A stretch of DNA of 64,000 nucleotides, from the NCBI GenBank assembly GCA_963978545.1, contig OZ021724.1, forward strand, positions 31,266,433-31,330,432, written 5' to 3'. Shown here in pieces: positions 12,501-24,680 of this stretch. Source of the stretch: Linyphia triangularis. Taxonomy: Eukaryota > Arthropoda > Arachnida > Araneae > Linyphiidae. The first letter of the stretch is position 1; each line of letters begins with the position of its first letter. A program made the translations under genes and the position numbers. The notes under the pieces were generated by a model. It worked only from the letters and a program-made list of their open reading frames with translations, searched no databases and was not told the origin of the DNA.

Positions 12501-15500
12501 AGGTATTAATTATTGGTATGAAGCCCCTACATCAACCATATAACAAAAACTTTATTCAATTTATTTCCGCTACGAATACACATGTATGTATTCCGACGTA
12601 CACATGTATAGGAAGTTATATTAAAAAAAAATAAAAAAAATGAATCCAGCTAGAGGGAGGGACGAATTTTTATTCCGGAGCCGAACCCATCATTTATTTC
12701 CAACGACAGACAGACAGACCGCCCGAACAACAAAAACCCGTCGTCCTGTAGCAGCAAATACATTCGGAACGATGGTCTATAATTTTATTCCGAAGAACAA
12801 CGTATTCGAAAAGAAAAAAATTAAGAAAAAGAAGGGGGAAAAAAAGCGGCAGGGGCCCGAACAGAGAAACGGGAAAAATTACTAGGAAACATTGAACTAT
12901 TAGCTCCCTTATAACCTCATGCAGCAGAACTTGAAGGTTGTAATGTCTATCATTTGGAAGATGTCACTAATAGAACGGATGGGCAGAGAGAATTTTTTTT
13001 TTTTTTAATCTTGCTCGATACGGACGACAATGGTGCGTGAACTGAAGTTGGACGCGTTGCATTAGAAGGTAGCGCACAAGTTGGACACCCGTATAGGACA
13101 GAGAATGCTGTGAGAATAAGACTTTACCGTAAGAAGTTTAAAAAATTAGCATTAAATAAACAAGCTATTTTTTCATAAAATATTATAACATCACATTTAG
13201 CGTTTCTTAATCTAGTAGCTAGTTCTTCAAAAAAAAAAAAAAAAAAAAAAAACGATGGATATATCTGCAACATTGATATATTCACAAACAAATTTAAAAG
13301 CAAATGCGAATTATAAATTCATAAGTTACACAGATAATAATAAAATTTGGTTTTGTCAATGATAAAAACTGCGGAGGATAGCCGATATCAAAGCAGATGA
13401 GTTGCCCAGTTTCAAGGATTTTTGAGCAACGAGAAATTGAGAATGCATGAACCCTTCCTTCTTTTATGCAGAAAGTCCTCATTTCGGAGTAGTTGAGACC
13501 ATCGAATACGGATAGTGATTAACAATTTGGAAATGAAATGTATAATTTACAGATAGCCTTATTAAAAAGTGGATTAATAGTAAAGTCAAAATACGCAGCT
13601 TGCCTCCAAACCTGTTAACATTTCAACCCCCCCCCCCCCTCCCCGAAATATGGGTGAATTAACAGGATTTTTTCCAAATTTGTTTAGTTCGATAATTGTC
13701 AAATTGGAGCAACTTGGCTAAAAATGGCATTTATGAGTAGTTCAAGGCAGGCGCAACACTCCTGTCAAAAACATAAATCTGAAAACTGATTCAATACATC
13801 CATCGAACTAATCACACAACTTTTTTTTGTATGTAAACACGAAAGAGACATTACAAACTAAAATTTTCAAACAAAATGAAACATTTAAATTATTTCCCCA
13901 ATACGACCTAACATAAACTTTTTATTATTATTATTTTTGGACTTGTGCCACTGTTGCTAGAGGAGCAGGCGCGTTTCAAATCTCAGCCACGCCTTATCGT
14001 TCACGTGACTGAAGAGACAGGTGAAATCTGAAAATCTTCGGGGACGGTTTTCTTCGTCCAACTGTCAAGAGTAGCCGGCAGGTAGAGTAGAAGGCCAGCT
14101 GCCGACTCTCCCAAGCGAGGCACGAAAAAGAATCGGCGGAGATCCCGTAGGCATTTCGCGCCGTTTTCTGTTTACACATCAAGAAAGGTGCTTATTTTTA
14201 TAATTTTCAAGGAGAGGGGGTAAAATGTGTTTGAATGGGTTGGCGGTGACATTGCTATAAGCTTTCTGTTTTACGCGCTTGAAAGCTTAGTTTGTAAATT
14301 GAGCGCGGAAACAATAAATGCACGCATTTGAATTTCAAACAGATGTTTCATACACAGTGATAAAAAAATAAAAAACGCATCGATTTTTTGACAGGTAAAG
14401 CTTAAAATAGCTCACTTGAATTCGTTCGAAATATTTAAGAATTTCCTTTCGGAAATTTTTGGTAAATTTGGTATATAATATTAAATATTAGAAAAAGTTA
14501 AAGCAGGGAAAATATTTCGTCCCTTTTTAACTTAGTGTTTTTAAATCGAAATATAATCCAGCGCTTTTATAAGTGTTCTATATTCAAAAACTAAATATGT
14601 TATAAATATTCGCTATATGAAATAATTTTATTGGTTGTGCACGAATTAATACATCAATATAGAATCCTCCGAAAAATATACCTAATTTGAAGACCAAGGA
14701 GAAGAACGGTTTAAGTAAGTTATAAGAGATTTCAAGAAAATGTAATTGAAAGATTTGAAAACGTTTCGAATTACATTAAAACGTTTAGGTTATTTTTCTA
14801 CGAATTCTCAAATGAATTATCACTGTATCGTTCTTTCCCCTTGACAACATACCATAGGTTAGTACCTCTAATGTGCCCAAAAAAAAAAAAAAAAAAAAAG
14901 ACTAAAAAGTGGTGGTATATATGATAAACAGTTGAAGGCTCGTCAATATAACCCAACCATTTCCATTCAAGAGGCAACAAAAGTAGACCTTAAAGAACCA
15001 AGAATGAAATAATCAAAAACGAAAAAGAAAACAAATCCCTAAATAACTTTGAAACTAAGCACCAGGCAGGGAAGCGTATAGAAAAAAGCCTTCCGCCCGT
15101 CGATTCAACACCAATATTGAATTAAACTCCCTTAACAATGTTCCTCAAAGTGCACCGGGGCGAAAAATAATAATAATAATAAAAAAAAAAAGCTCATCGA
15201 TCGATATAGTTTTAAATCTTTAAACTGATGTACGCAAAGAAGGTTCTTCCAGAAATCTCAATAACGTTCCATACCTCCTGAAAATTTGATGAAGCGGCAG
15301 CGATATACTTTTACTGAAGATAGCGAGTTTCTTCGGATAGATTGCATTAGGTAATGAAGTTTACTCCGGAGTTTTGTGTGCTGCCAATACTCGTGTTCAG
15401 ATTTTATGGAGAGGTTATAGAGAAAAGTGTATGAATTTTACAAGGCCGCAATTTGGAGTTGCGGTCAAATTTGAAGAGATAAATTCTGCTTTTGGTTCGC

Positions 15501-15769
15501 ATTAAGTGGGTAACTGAATTGAATTCTGACAAATTCCGCGTGGGGGAGAGAGAAAAAAAAAAAAGAAGAAAAAAAATGAAGTACCTGCGCGTGATTTTCC
15601 AACATTCTATAGAGAATTAAAGAATATGTGCTCCTGCTAAAATAAACAAGTGTTTTTTATTTATTGGATTAAAAGATAAATTTTAAAACGCAATTTTCAT
15701 ATTTTCGTCAGTTTGATTTTTATTTTGAACCATTTCGTTTCGAGTTGCAATTTCAGGGTATTTCCGGAA
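9562..15769. other. AT-rich stretch, no gene recognised
   Basis: No gene recognised. It contains a long A run (about 13229-13252), an A run near 14880-14899, a C13 run (13627-13639) and AT-rich low-complexity sequence. The minus-strand open frame 10011-10307 (98 codons) lies in a slightly GC-richer patch but resembles nothing I know. Confidence 0.6.
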
Positions 15770-16192
15770 TACAGAGTGGCCACAAAATTCAGAAAAAAAA
15801 GTTTTCTGATAATTCCCTGATTTTCCTGATAGATTTCTATAAAATTCCCAGATTTTACGTGAAACTTTTTTTCAAATTTTTCCAGATGTGTAGATACCCT
15901 CTGATCAAATAGAAAATGTATGCTAAAGTGACAATATTCCAATTTTTTAAAAAATAGTTTTGACGGTAATAAAAAGTTTTAAATTATTCCCTATCATTAA
16001 ACTTCTAACGATTACCACCACAATGGCGCTAAAACACAGATGAACGGGGAAACGTACCTTCAGAACAGAGATAGAAATTTTCACTGATTTTCATGAAATT
16101 TAAAAAAAATCCCCTGGCATTTCCCTGATTTTTTTTCGTAATCGGAAAGCTCCTCGACATTTTCCTAATTTCCAGGTTCTGAGGCAACTCTA
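15770..16192 (+). mobile_element. MITE copy 2 (TACAGAGTGGCC family)
   Basis: A ~420 bp copy of the same family as at 6.2 kb. The left end is AATACAGAGTGGCC, the best-preserved terminus of the family here. The right end, reverse-complemented, is TATAGAGTTGCC. TA flanks both ends. It holds the diagnostic internal phrases 'tgatcaaatagaaaatgtatg' (about 15901-15921) and 'ggttctgaggc' at the right terminus. It encodes no protein. Confidence 0.75.
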
Positions 16193-19100
16193 TATTAAAT
16201 TGATAATCCTCGCTAATTAAAAGTTATTGCTAATTGATACATTATTTATTTAATTAACTATTTTAAATCCCTTTTTGTAGTTTCCCAAACTGTTACTTCG
16301 AAACGGAACTTTGGAACAGTAAGCAATGCACATCATCAATAAATGTTACATCGTTACAATGCATGGATTCTATTTTGGTAACTCATCATCACAATAGACC
16401 ACTGGCAATGGATAACTGTAAAAGCACTCCAGTAACAATCCTTCAGAAATAGAGCGTTGAGAACTGATACACGATTCGACCTGATCACGACATTTCGTTA
16501 CGCAGGTGGATACCCTAACCATACAGAGAAAATAAATTTTGTATTCGTACTGCGCAGATAATACGCTCAATTTCTGTTGTTAAATAACGCTATTTTCTTC
16601 CATCAAAACAACAGCAATTTATTCAGAAATAATAAACTAATTTTTCTGTTCCTTTTATTTTAAGTTTTAAGCTATAAATATAGGAAAATTATTACAGAGA
16701 AACAGTAAAGGGGGAATAAATAAAAACATCTGCATTTTGTTCAGCAGATTTAGTTGTTATTTTTGAGATAATAATAACGAATTCAAAGTATCTTTTTTTT
16801 TTTACTAGCTTAAAGTACTATTAGGTTTAAATATATGCGCACAAATTAGATTTTCAAAATATATTTCATTTACTTTTACTCGACAAGAACTAGTTTATTA
16901 TTGCCATATAAAAATATAATCACGATTTTTTGCCATTATTTTTCATAATGCTTTAACTGTCCAGCAAATTTCAGTTAAAAAAATAACTATAGCAAATTTC
17001 AGCTAACAAAATCATTTTACGTTTTTTTTTTTTTTTAATTATTTGGTGAAAACATTTATCTTTGTCTAAAATTAAATAAGTTCTTTTCGATGCGAAAATA
17101 TTATTTAAATTCTTACATACATTTTTTTTCTTAAACTTGTACCAAACTTCAGAGGAAGATACTGCTTATCATGAATGCTTTTTTACCAAGAAATCTTGCA
17201 AATTTCCTGCATCTTAACGCATAACACAACTTCAGTCTTACACGCCTCAGCATAAAACACAAAAATAACTCCGTTGTTGTTTTTTTCTTTTAATAACTGG
17301 TGCAATCAAGAAGCGGGTAGCGACTAAACCAAACACAAAAACAGTTTCTTCCACCAGAAAAACTGAGGTTAAAAGATTCTCGCCCAAACGAAAACAAACT
17401 TAATTAAAACTTTGAAGAAAACTTACAGATTTCTTTTGCGCAACACTTTTAAACTTCTAGTAGCCGAGGCAAGACATAAATTGCAAGTTATAACTTATAT
17501 TTTCTGAAATAAAAGGAGAAAATGGAACACCGGGACATGCTTTGTCCATTAGGGGTATACAAAAAAAAAAAAAATTGGGGCAGGAGGGGGTCTCCACACG
17601 CTATTTTATTCAACTGAGCATAATAACACGTTGCAAATATGTAATTTAAAACTCCAAGAGCGCAAACTAGCTCGTAACAGTAGCAGAGAATAAGTCAGAA
17701 TGGTAGACCCCGGAAAAAATCGAATAGGTTTAGGGTGTTTTTAAAAAGATCGTTTGCGTCGTGGTGGAATAGACTAATTATGCTATTTCTGGAGCCTGGA
17801 GGGGTGGTGCGGAGATATTCAAAGGAACAATGTGAAAAGTAGGTGCTCGACGATTATAAGCATTATCGCAAGAGTACCTAAGTAGCAAAAATGTATTTTC
17901 AGCTACTGCCATTATGTGAGGTGTTACTTTTTTCTTTTTTTTTTCGAGCAGTCGTACTGCCCAAAAACGATTTTTAATGCTCCTTGTGGAAAAATCGTTC
18001 GTAAATATGTTTTATTTTTCTTGTGGAAGGCATTATGGAAAGTCACGGATATGTTTGCTGAAGCAGTAATTACACTAGTTTAATTGTTATGAAAGATTCT
18101 ATTTAGTAAATTAATTTAATTAAATGAGGGCGATGGCTCATACAAAAATAAAACATTTTTACAAATATTCAGGTAAGTGTAAGGGTCTCAGTCCAGAAAC
18201 TCTTTCAAAGAGCAATGGTTGTGATGACATTTAATTTTCAGTTGCCAAAGAATACTTTTATTTCAAATAAATTAATTTTAAATGATTAAAACATTTTTTT
18301 TTTCTTTAGCTTTTTTAACTAATGTAGTAATGAGGTTATACAAGGACTATGACCGTCTATCTGACTGTAAGAAGTTAATATTTTAAAGCTTTTTAAATCA
18401 ACAAACTATTTTTATCATCAAACTCATTTTGGTAATATTTTTTGTTATTTGATATTAAGAAAAACATCGTAAAATTAAGTAAAACGGCGATTTTTTCTAC
18501 CAGTATCTATTATCCCCCTATGTAAAATACTTTGCATCATTCCTATGTTTTCCCTAAAATTTTATTTATTTACAAAAAATTAGATTTTAAATTAAAATGT
18601 ACAATAATTTTTAATTTAATTGAAAAATGTTTTGCTAATTTATTTTCATTAATTGGTGCGTTTTGGAAAAAAAGAAAAAAAGAACGTAATGAACTATCGA
18701 GTTTCATTTGAGCATAGCAACAAAAAAACGATTACATTTTGCTATCATACCCCTCTTCACCTGGATGGTCCGAATAAAAAAAAATTGATTGCACACCTTT
18801 TGCGGCGGGGGATCTGGCAGCGGTTAATGCGAAAGGGCACAAGTTCTAGAAATGGGGTGCTGACTGGAATCATTACGTATCGTTCGATGAAACTCCCCCC
18901 CCCCCCCTTCTCCTTCCACCAGATTTCTTCGTTGTTATGAAAGAAAATGTAATGAAAAAAAGGTGGGAAGGGGAGGGGGGGATATAAAAATCGGAAAGAA
19001 TAAGGTTTGATGAATCGCAGGCCGAAACGTTATAGCTGAAGAAACTAATTGAACTGCGCCATGTTGTTAAGAGAAACACTATATTGCGCCCTTTTCTTTT

Positions 19101-19745
19101 TGCCATTTCATTATGGACTTCCATCATCAATATAGCGAACCGTAGTTTTATTAAAGTAAGGACTATTTATAGTATGCATTTTTTCTTTTTAATTTTTCTT
19201 CGTGGCGTTTCCGATATTCAGTTCCATGGGATATTTTATCTTTTTGGATATTCTATCATTTTTCCTTGAAGCAAAATTCAGAGTCTAGAGAGAGAAAGTA
19301 AATGAAGATCAGGAGGAAGAATGCTTTTAGTCCACTTTGGGAAAATAGAAAGAGTGTTATTATCTGTTGGTGCATTAGAGGTACTAACTGATTGTAGGTT
19401 GTCAAGGATACAATGCAGTTTAAGAGGAAATTTTCTTTAAAAAACAAAACTGTTTAATGTGCTTCTATCCGTTTTCAAAAGTTTAAATTGCGTTTTCTTC
19501 AGGGAGTTAACCCATTCGTCCACTTCGGTCTTCAAATATTAATGATTAATGAATAAGTTATTTCCAGGATGTGACACAAAAAAAAGAAAAAAAAGCGTTA
19601 TTCCATACAGGCGATAAAAATGCGGTATTTAGGGGGGGGGGGGATGACCAAAAATGTAAATAGTACCCTTATCCACTAAAAACAATAGCAAACTACACAT
19701 AATTATATAAAAAATAACCAAGACAATGGTATAAAATAGTCCGAG
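16193..19745. other. AT-rich stretch, no gene recognised
   Basis: AT-rich, with many T-runs. A ~29-bp imperfect direct repeat (AGCAAATTTCAG...) lies at about 16964-17010, a C13 run at 18895-18907 and a G12 run at 19632-19643. No recognisable coding sequence. Confidence 0.6.
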
Positions 19746-20338
19746 AGGTGACTACAAGGTTAGCTATCCCATCGAACATCATTCTGAATTTTTGTATAGA
19801 ATGAATCCAATGGTCTGCCGAGGTAAAAATGGCCGAAACTATTAAAAAATCGACTTTAAATGAGTTGAACTAAATCCAATTGCCAAATCTGATATAACTT
19901 GCTATATAATGAGCATTTTTTTCAATGTGGTAACCCACTGCTATTTAATTTTCAATGAAGAAAAGTGTACACGACAAATACTTCAATCTTTTAAAAGTGA
20001 ATTAAGTTGCGATAAATATTATGTCACTGATGACGTAATATGTATTACCAACTTGGTTGACTTTAAAAAGATGAGAGATCTTGAAGCCAGGAAAGACAAA
20101 TCGTTTGCAACCTTCTTGATTGAAAATCAAAGAGTGGTGGGTTACCAGACAAAATAAAAATAATGCTAATTTTTTGACAAGTTTTGGCATATATAGCATT
20201 TTAATTTATTTCAACTCATTTAAAAGCGATTTTCAAGTAGTTTCGGCCCTTTTATCTCGGCAGACCCGTAGATTCATGATCTACTAACACTTCTCTACAT
20301 TCTATAAAATTTTAGGACTGATGTTCGATGAGTCACCT
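19746..20338. mobile_element. Fold-back element: near-complete inverted repeat
   Basis: Almost the whole ~590 bp is one palindrome centred at about 20028. The left arm (19746-20026) and the reverse complement of the right arm (20031-20338) share ordered blocks: AGGTGACT, CATCGAACATCA, GGTCTGCCGAG, GGCCGAAACTA, AAATGAGTTGAA, GGTAACCCAC and ATTTTCAAT, ending at TATGTCA/TGACGTA around a 4-nt centre. Arm identity is high at the outer half and lower near the middle. The left arm carries a 16-nt insertion after AGGTGACT, and the right arm a larger one near 20270-20300. I see no clear target-site duplication. Overlapping open frames on both strands (19909-20157 plus, 20002-20199 minus) mirror each other and are by-products of the palindrome. 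A transcript would fold into a long double-stranded hairpin. Confidence 0.8.
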
Positions 20339-23300
20339 AAACTTTCAGTCGCTAAGTAATAATTTCCGATGCCATATTCTCACCTTATTTTCTAAACACC
20401 ACTACATAAATAAACGTCACGCACCACAAACCAAACAGCAAACTACACACATACACATCCACATAGCAACTGTCGAGAATTAACTTATTGGGAAGTATCT
20501 CACGCGTCGCGCCCAGGTCATTCATTTTCTGAATAATTAGAAGAGATTAATATCAGAAATAATGATCGAAGGACGTAATTATACGTCTTCGCTAAACGCC
20601 GGGTGTCCGAAAGGACCAAACACGTCCAATCCTTTTCTGCCAAAAAAAAAATTGGACGAGTTGTAATCGGTTTACGTTTGGAATGGCGTTGATGAATGCT
20701 GTGCATGTTTGGATGAGCTATCATGCATGTACAGAAGTATAAGGAAGTTGGCATGAGATTTTTAGATTGTTTAGATGAGCTCTGGATTCTTGACTTATGC
20801 GAGCAGTGTAATTTTAAACGTAACTGAAACCATTCATATTCTTAACTTTTTTTTTTAACGCAAGGCAACAAACTAAGAAGTTTGTAGTCTGAGCTTAAAA
20901 ATAAAGGTTTACTGACTTAAATCATGTTGGGTTGATTTAATTAAAAACGTCAATCTCGGCGAAACGTTTTTAAAAATGTACCTTACCCGCAGTATAAATT
21001 ACAATTCTTAACTTCAACTTTTAATTCTTGTTCGTGAAGTATCGAATTTATTTTTAATTTCGGCCAATTAGCACTTCAAGTTGGGAAACACTTTGCTCTT
21101 TTAATTAAGATTTCACGTAAGGAGAACGAAAAGAAATCAATTTATTAATCTTCTTGCTCAAACATTAATTTCTTAACCGAACGCTGCCAATTATTTAACT
21201 CGTCATTAGTCATCCACAAAGGGAGAGAAAAAAAAAATTGGAGCAAGGGAACTATCAAAACTTTACACTTAGTAATTCCCTCTCTGTGAAAACCAGAATA
21301 ACGATAAAAATATAATTAAAAATAACTTCCAGCCCTCACTTTGTTGCGGGAAATTCTATCATGGAGAGAGAGGGGAGCAATTAATTATTACTGAACCGAA
21401 ATTCAGATTATCACGAAATCTCATTATCACCCACCCCCTTCCCCGTGTAGATAAAAAAAAAATTACCCCCAACCATGCCCGCGCTATCAACCAAAACTCG
21501 ATAATTTGTCCTTTCGGAATGAATCGTCAGACGATAAGAGAAGAGGAAGAACTGCAAACGATTACGTTTTTTAAAATAATTTTTTAAAAAAAGTTAACCA
21601 TCCTCTTTTCTACATTCCCTAAAACCGCGTGATATATCTTTTTGTATGCCTGGCGGTAGCTGCGTGATATTAATAAACACAAAAACAACAAGCAAAAATC
21701 GAAGAGATAAGAAGTGAAAAGAGAGGAACAAACGATTCTCTGCCCTTTCACATGCAAAAATTACACACTCGGCAATTCGAAATTTTCTAAATTGCTTGTA
21801 CAATACCCGCGACCCCGATAGAAACAATGACCAAACTCAAAAATAAAAAAGACACAAAGGAAATAATAAAGACTGTTCGAAAGAAACAAAATACAAAGAA
21901 TTTAAAGAAAAAAACTGGGGAGGGGGGAGAGAGAGAATCTGTCAGTAAGCAATGAAAGGGGCATATAGCGCACGTGCGAAAACAATACCAGCCCCCTCCT
22001 CCCCCTCTCCATAACAATGCGAACTCCTGCAAGTTATTTGAGTGTTTCCTATTGTCTGATAAAAATTGGAAGATTTTCTAGAGAGGGGAGGAGACGACTT
22101 GAAATATCCCCCCCCCCCCCCTTTGCGCGTGAAAGTTTATTACTTATTCTAGTTTTACAGCTTCACCCCCTTCTTCCGTAATATTGAGTAATGATGAAAA
22201 GATACGCTCGGGGAGGAAGGTGAAAAAATAATGAATAATCATAATGAATTTTTAGGGCTTCGACCGGGAGAAGTAAGTAGGGGCAAAATGTGGAACAGTG
22301 GGCTTTGCTACTTCTGCCGGGGAAGTTATTAAGGTTGCAATTTTCTCAATTGGATTTTGTAGGCGTTCCACTTTTTCTGTATCCCTCTCTTAAAGGAAAG
22401 CTACTTGCTGTTGAAGTTCGAGGTACAATAACTGTATTGTGCGATGGGAGGAGAAGGGGAGAGGGGAGTAATTGGAATAAGGAAGTCGGACCAAGTCGGA
22501 CAGTGTTGTGGAATAATAGAAAACTTGAGAAAGGGTGAGTTTTGGTTGTTAGATCGGATTGAAAGGAAATATGGAAGAGTAAGGCATTACCTCGCTGCCA
22601 GAGTTCTTTAAATTATATTGTTGTTTCTTCGGATCCAGCCATAAAATAACGTCAAGAAAAGAAAAAAAAAAAAAACATTATCACATAATTCTTTCTAATT
22701 AAACAACCATACCGTGAAAATGTACACAAGTCTGGAGTTCCCACATTCACAAGTCAAAAACATTCCTTGCAAGCTGTGCAATTCTATTCTCACTAAACCA
22801 TCACCAAATAGGAATATAGATTCAAACAAACCTTTAACCACATAATCAATAGCTTTTTGAGTAAATCCACGCAATGCAATGTATTTTAAATACATGGCAC
22901 TTGGCAATCAATTACAAAAGAGTAAACATGATTTTCATCTAGGGCAGGCAAGGGGATCTTTCAAAATCTTATTGATACATATAGATATAACTTGATAATT
23001 GATGTAAATGAAAAATTTGATAGTGTTCCTGGTTAAGTTGTACACTTGACCAAAGTTGAAAATTTCTAAATAATAAAACAACTTCTCAAAACAATGACCC
23101 TTTTCTTAATCATTGCCGTATTGCTTTACACAAAAACGAATCACATTTCAAAACACATAACTTTAAAAACCAAATGCGAAGCTCACTTTAACAGGGTGAA
23201 AAGAACTCCCAACCTTTTTATTCTCTTTACACAATAGAGCTGAAAAGTAAGCAGTAAAAAAAAAAAAAAATCTCTTTTGAGAAAAGAAATTAAATATTTA

Positions 23301-24369
23301 TTTTGGCTGGTGGCATACGCAGTCAGGAATAAAATGTATAAGTCCGAACAGAAAGTTTTAGAAACACGTTACGACTGTGGGAGAAAAACTTTCCACCACT
23401 TCGTCCAGAGACCCCCTGCAAGAGGAAAAGTTTAATGTCCCAGACGTAATAGCAATTTCCGTGCTTGGGAAAAAAAAGGGGGTTTGGAAGCCACACTGAA
23501 AAGCATTGAGGTTAAAACTCTGTCGGTGTAAGAAAAAAAAGTAATATTCTTCAACAGACCTCAGTGAAAATTACTCTTCAATAAAAGTCGAACACTTCCA
23601 GTAAAAAAAAAATTGATAAAAAAAAATCCCCCCCCCCCCCCCTCCCAAATCTTCCAACCCAAGGGAATTTTCACTGCTCAGAAAAAAAAGAAGAAAAAAG
23701 TTAAAAAGTTGCAAAGAAAAAAATTCAAGAATAAAACTAATAATAAAACTGAACCCCCTGGCTACTCTAACACTTGGAGCCAAAGCCAACTTTAATATAA
23801 AAGAGAGCCCCCGGAACAGGACGCCTCCTAGCGGCCAAATGCCGAGGGAAATCTTATATTACCTCAGAGGTGCATGCATTAGCTTTCACTTAGAACAAGG
23901 AGAAATAAATGGTCGCAGCAAGAAATTGTTTAAGAATGTTTTTGTTTCTTTCGTTGGGAATTGTCCGAATGGGGTTCTGGAAGCAATTACCTTCCGAGTC
24001 ATTCCTAACGACTTTTTAAAACCATATCTAAGATTAGACTAGACAATAACGTGGGATTGTTTAAAGAAAAAGAGTCAAAAATTTCAAATAGGTTTTATAA
24101 CGAAGACTTGTTTTAAGTATTTTAGAGACAATTGAAAATCCAAGAATGTGTATACTTGTTTGGGAAAGTAACGTAAAAAAAAACATTGCTACTGATAATA
24201 TTCAAGTTTAAAGATCGTTAGTCCAACTTTTTTATGATTAGATGGGTTTGAATAATAAATTTAAATTGCTCCTTTTCAATTATTTCATTCAGAAAAGATT
24301 CGAATTTCATAAATTCAGTTTCGTTCATAGGCAAGGAATCGTAATAATACTTGGATGTCAAAACCATTT
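20339..24369. other. AT-rich stretch, no gene recognised
   Basis: No gene recognised. It contains purine/pyrimidine-biased tracts near 21900-22010, a C14 run (22108-22121) and a C15 run (23628-23642). Short open frames near 22290-22540 and 23839-24042 have no recognisable domains. Confidence 0.6.
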
Positions 24370-24680
24370 TAGTGATACAATATAAAGCATCGATTATCCA
24401 AAACAAACGGATAACTGATTTTTCGGATGACCGATCATTTACGAAAAACAAATAGTACTAGTGTCATAGGAGTAATGTGAAATAAAGTAACAGTGTTATT
24501 AAACAAAGACTGCATATATTTAATACCATGCGTCTTGCAATAACCTTACATAGAGACATAATGAATTGAAGTAGGCATAGTTTTTTTTTTTTTTCAAACC
24601 TTTGAATTGGCCGACAGTAACGATTACGGTCGATCGGTATTCAGATAATCGAATATACCATACAATCGATCCAGTACATG
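24370..24680. mobile_element. Possible small TIR element (pogo/Tigger-like termini)
   Basis: Two inward-facing similar blocks carry the motif TCGATTATC. The plus-strand block is at about 24388-24440 (with repeated 'cggataac/cggatgac' words). The minus-strand block is at about 24610-24665 (reverse complement reading TTCGATTATCTGAATACC). Such 'GATTATCCGA' words are typical of termini of pogo/Tigger-type elements in animals. The arms are short and diverged, and I see no confident transposase. This could be chance similarity. Confidence 0.3.

Noticed and set aside
19909..20199. 82-codon plus frame and 65-codon minus frame
   Set aside because: They mirror each other across the centre of the fold-back palindrome and are by-products of it.
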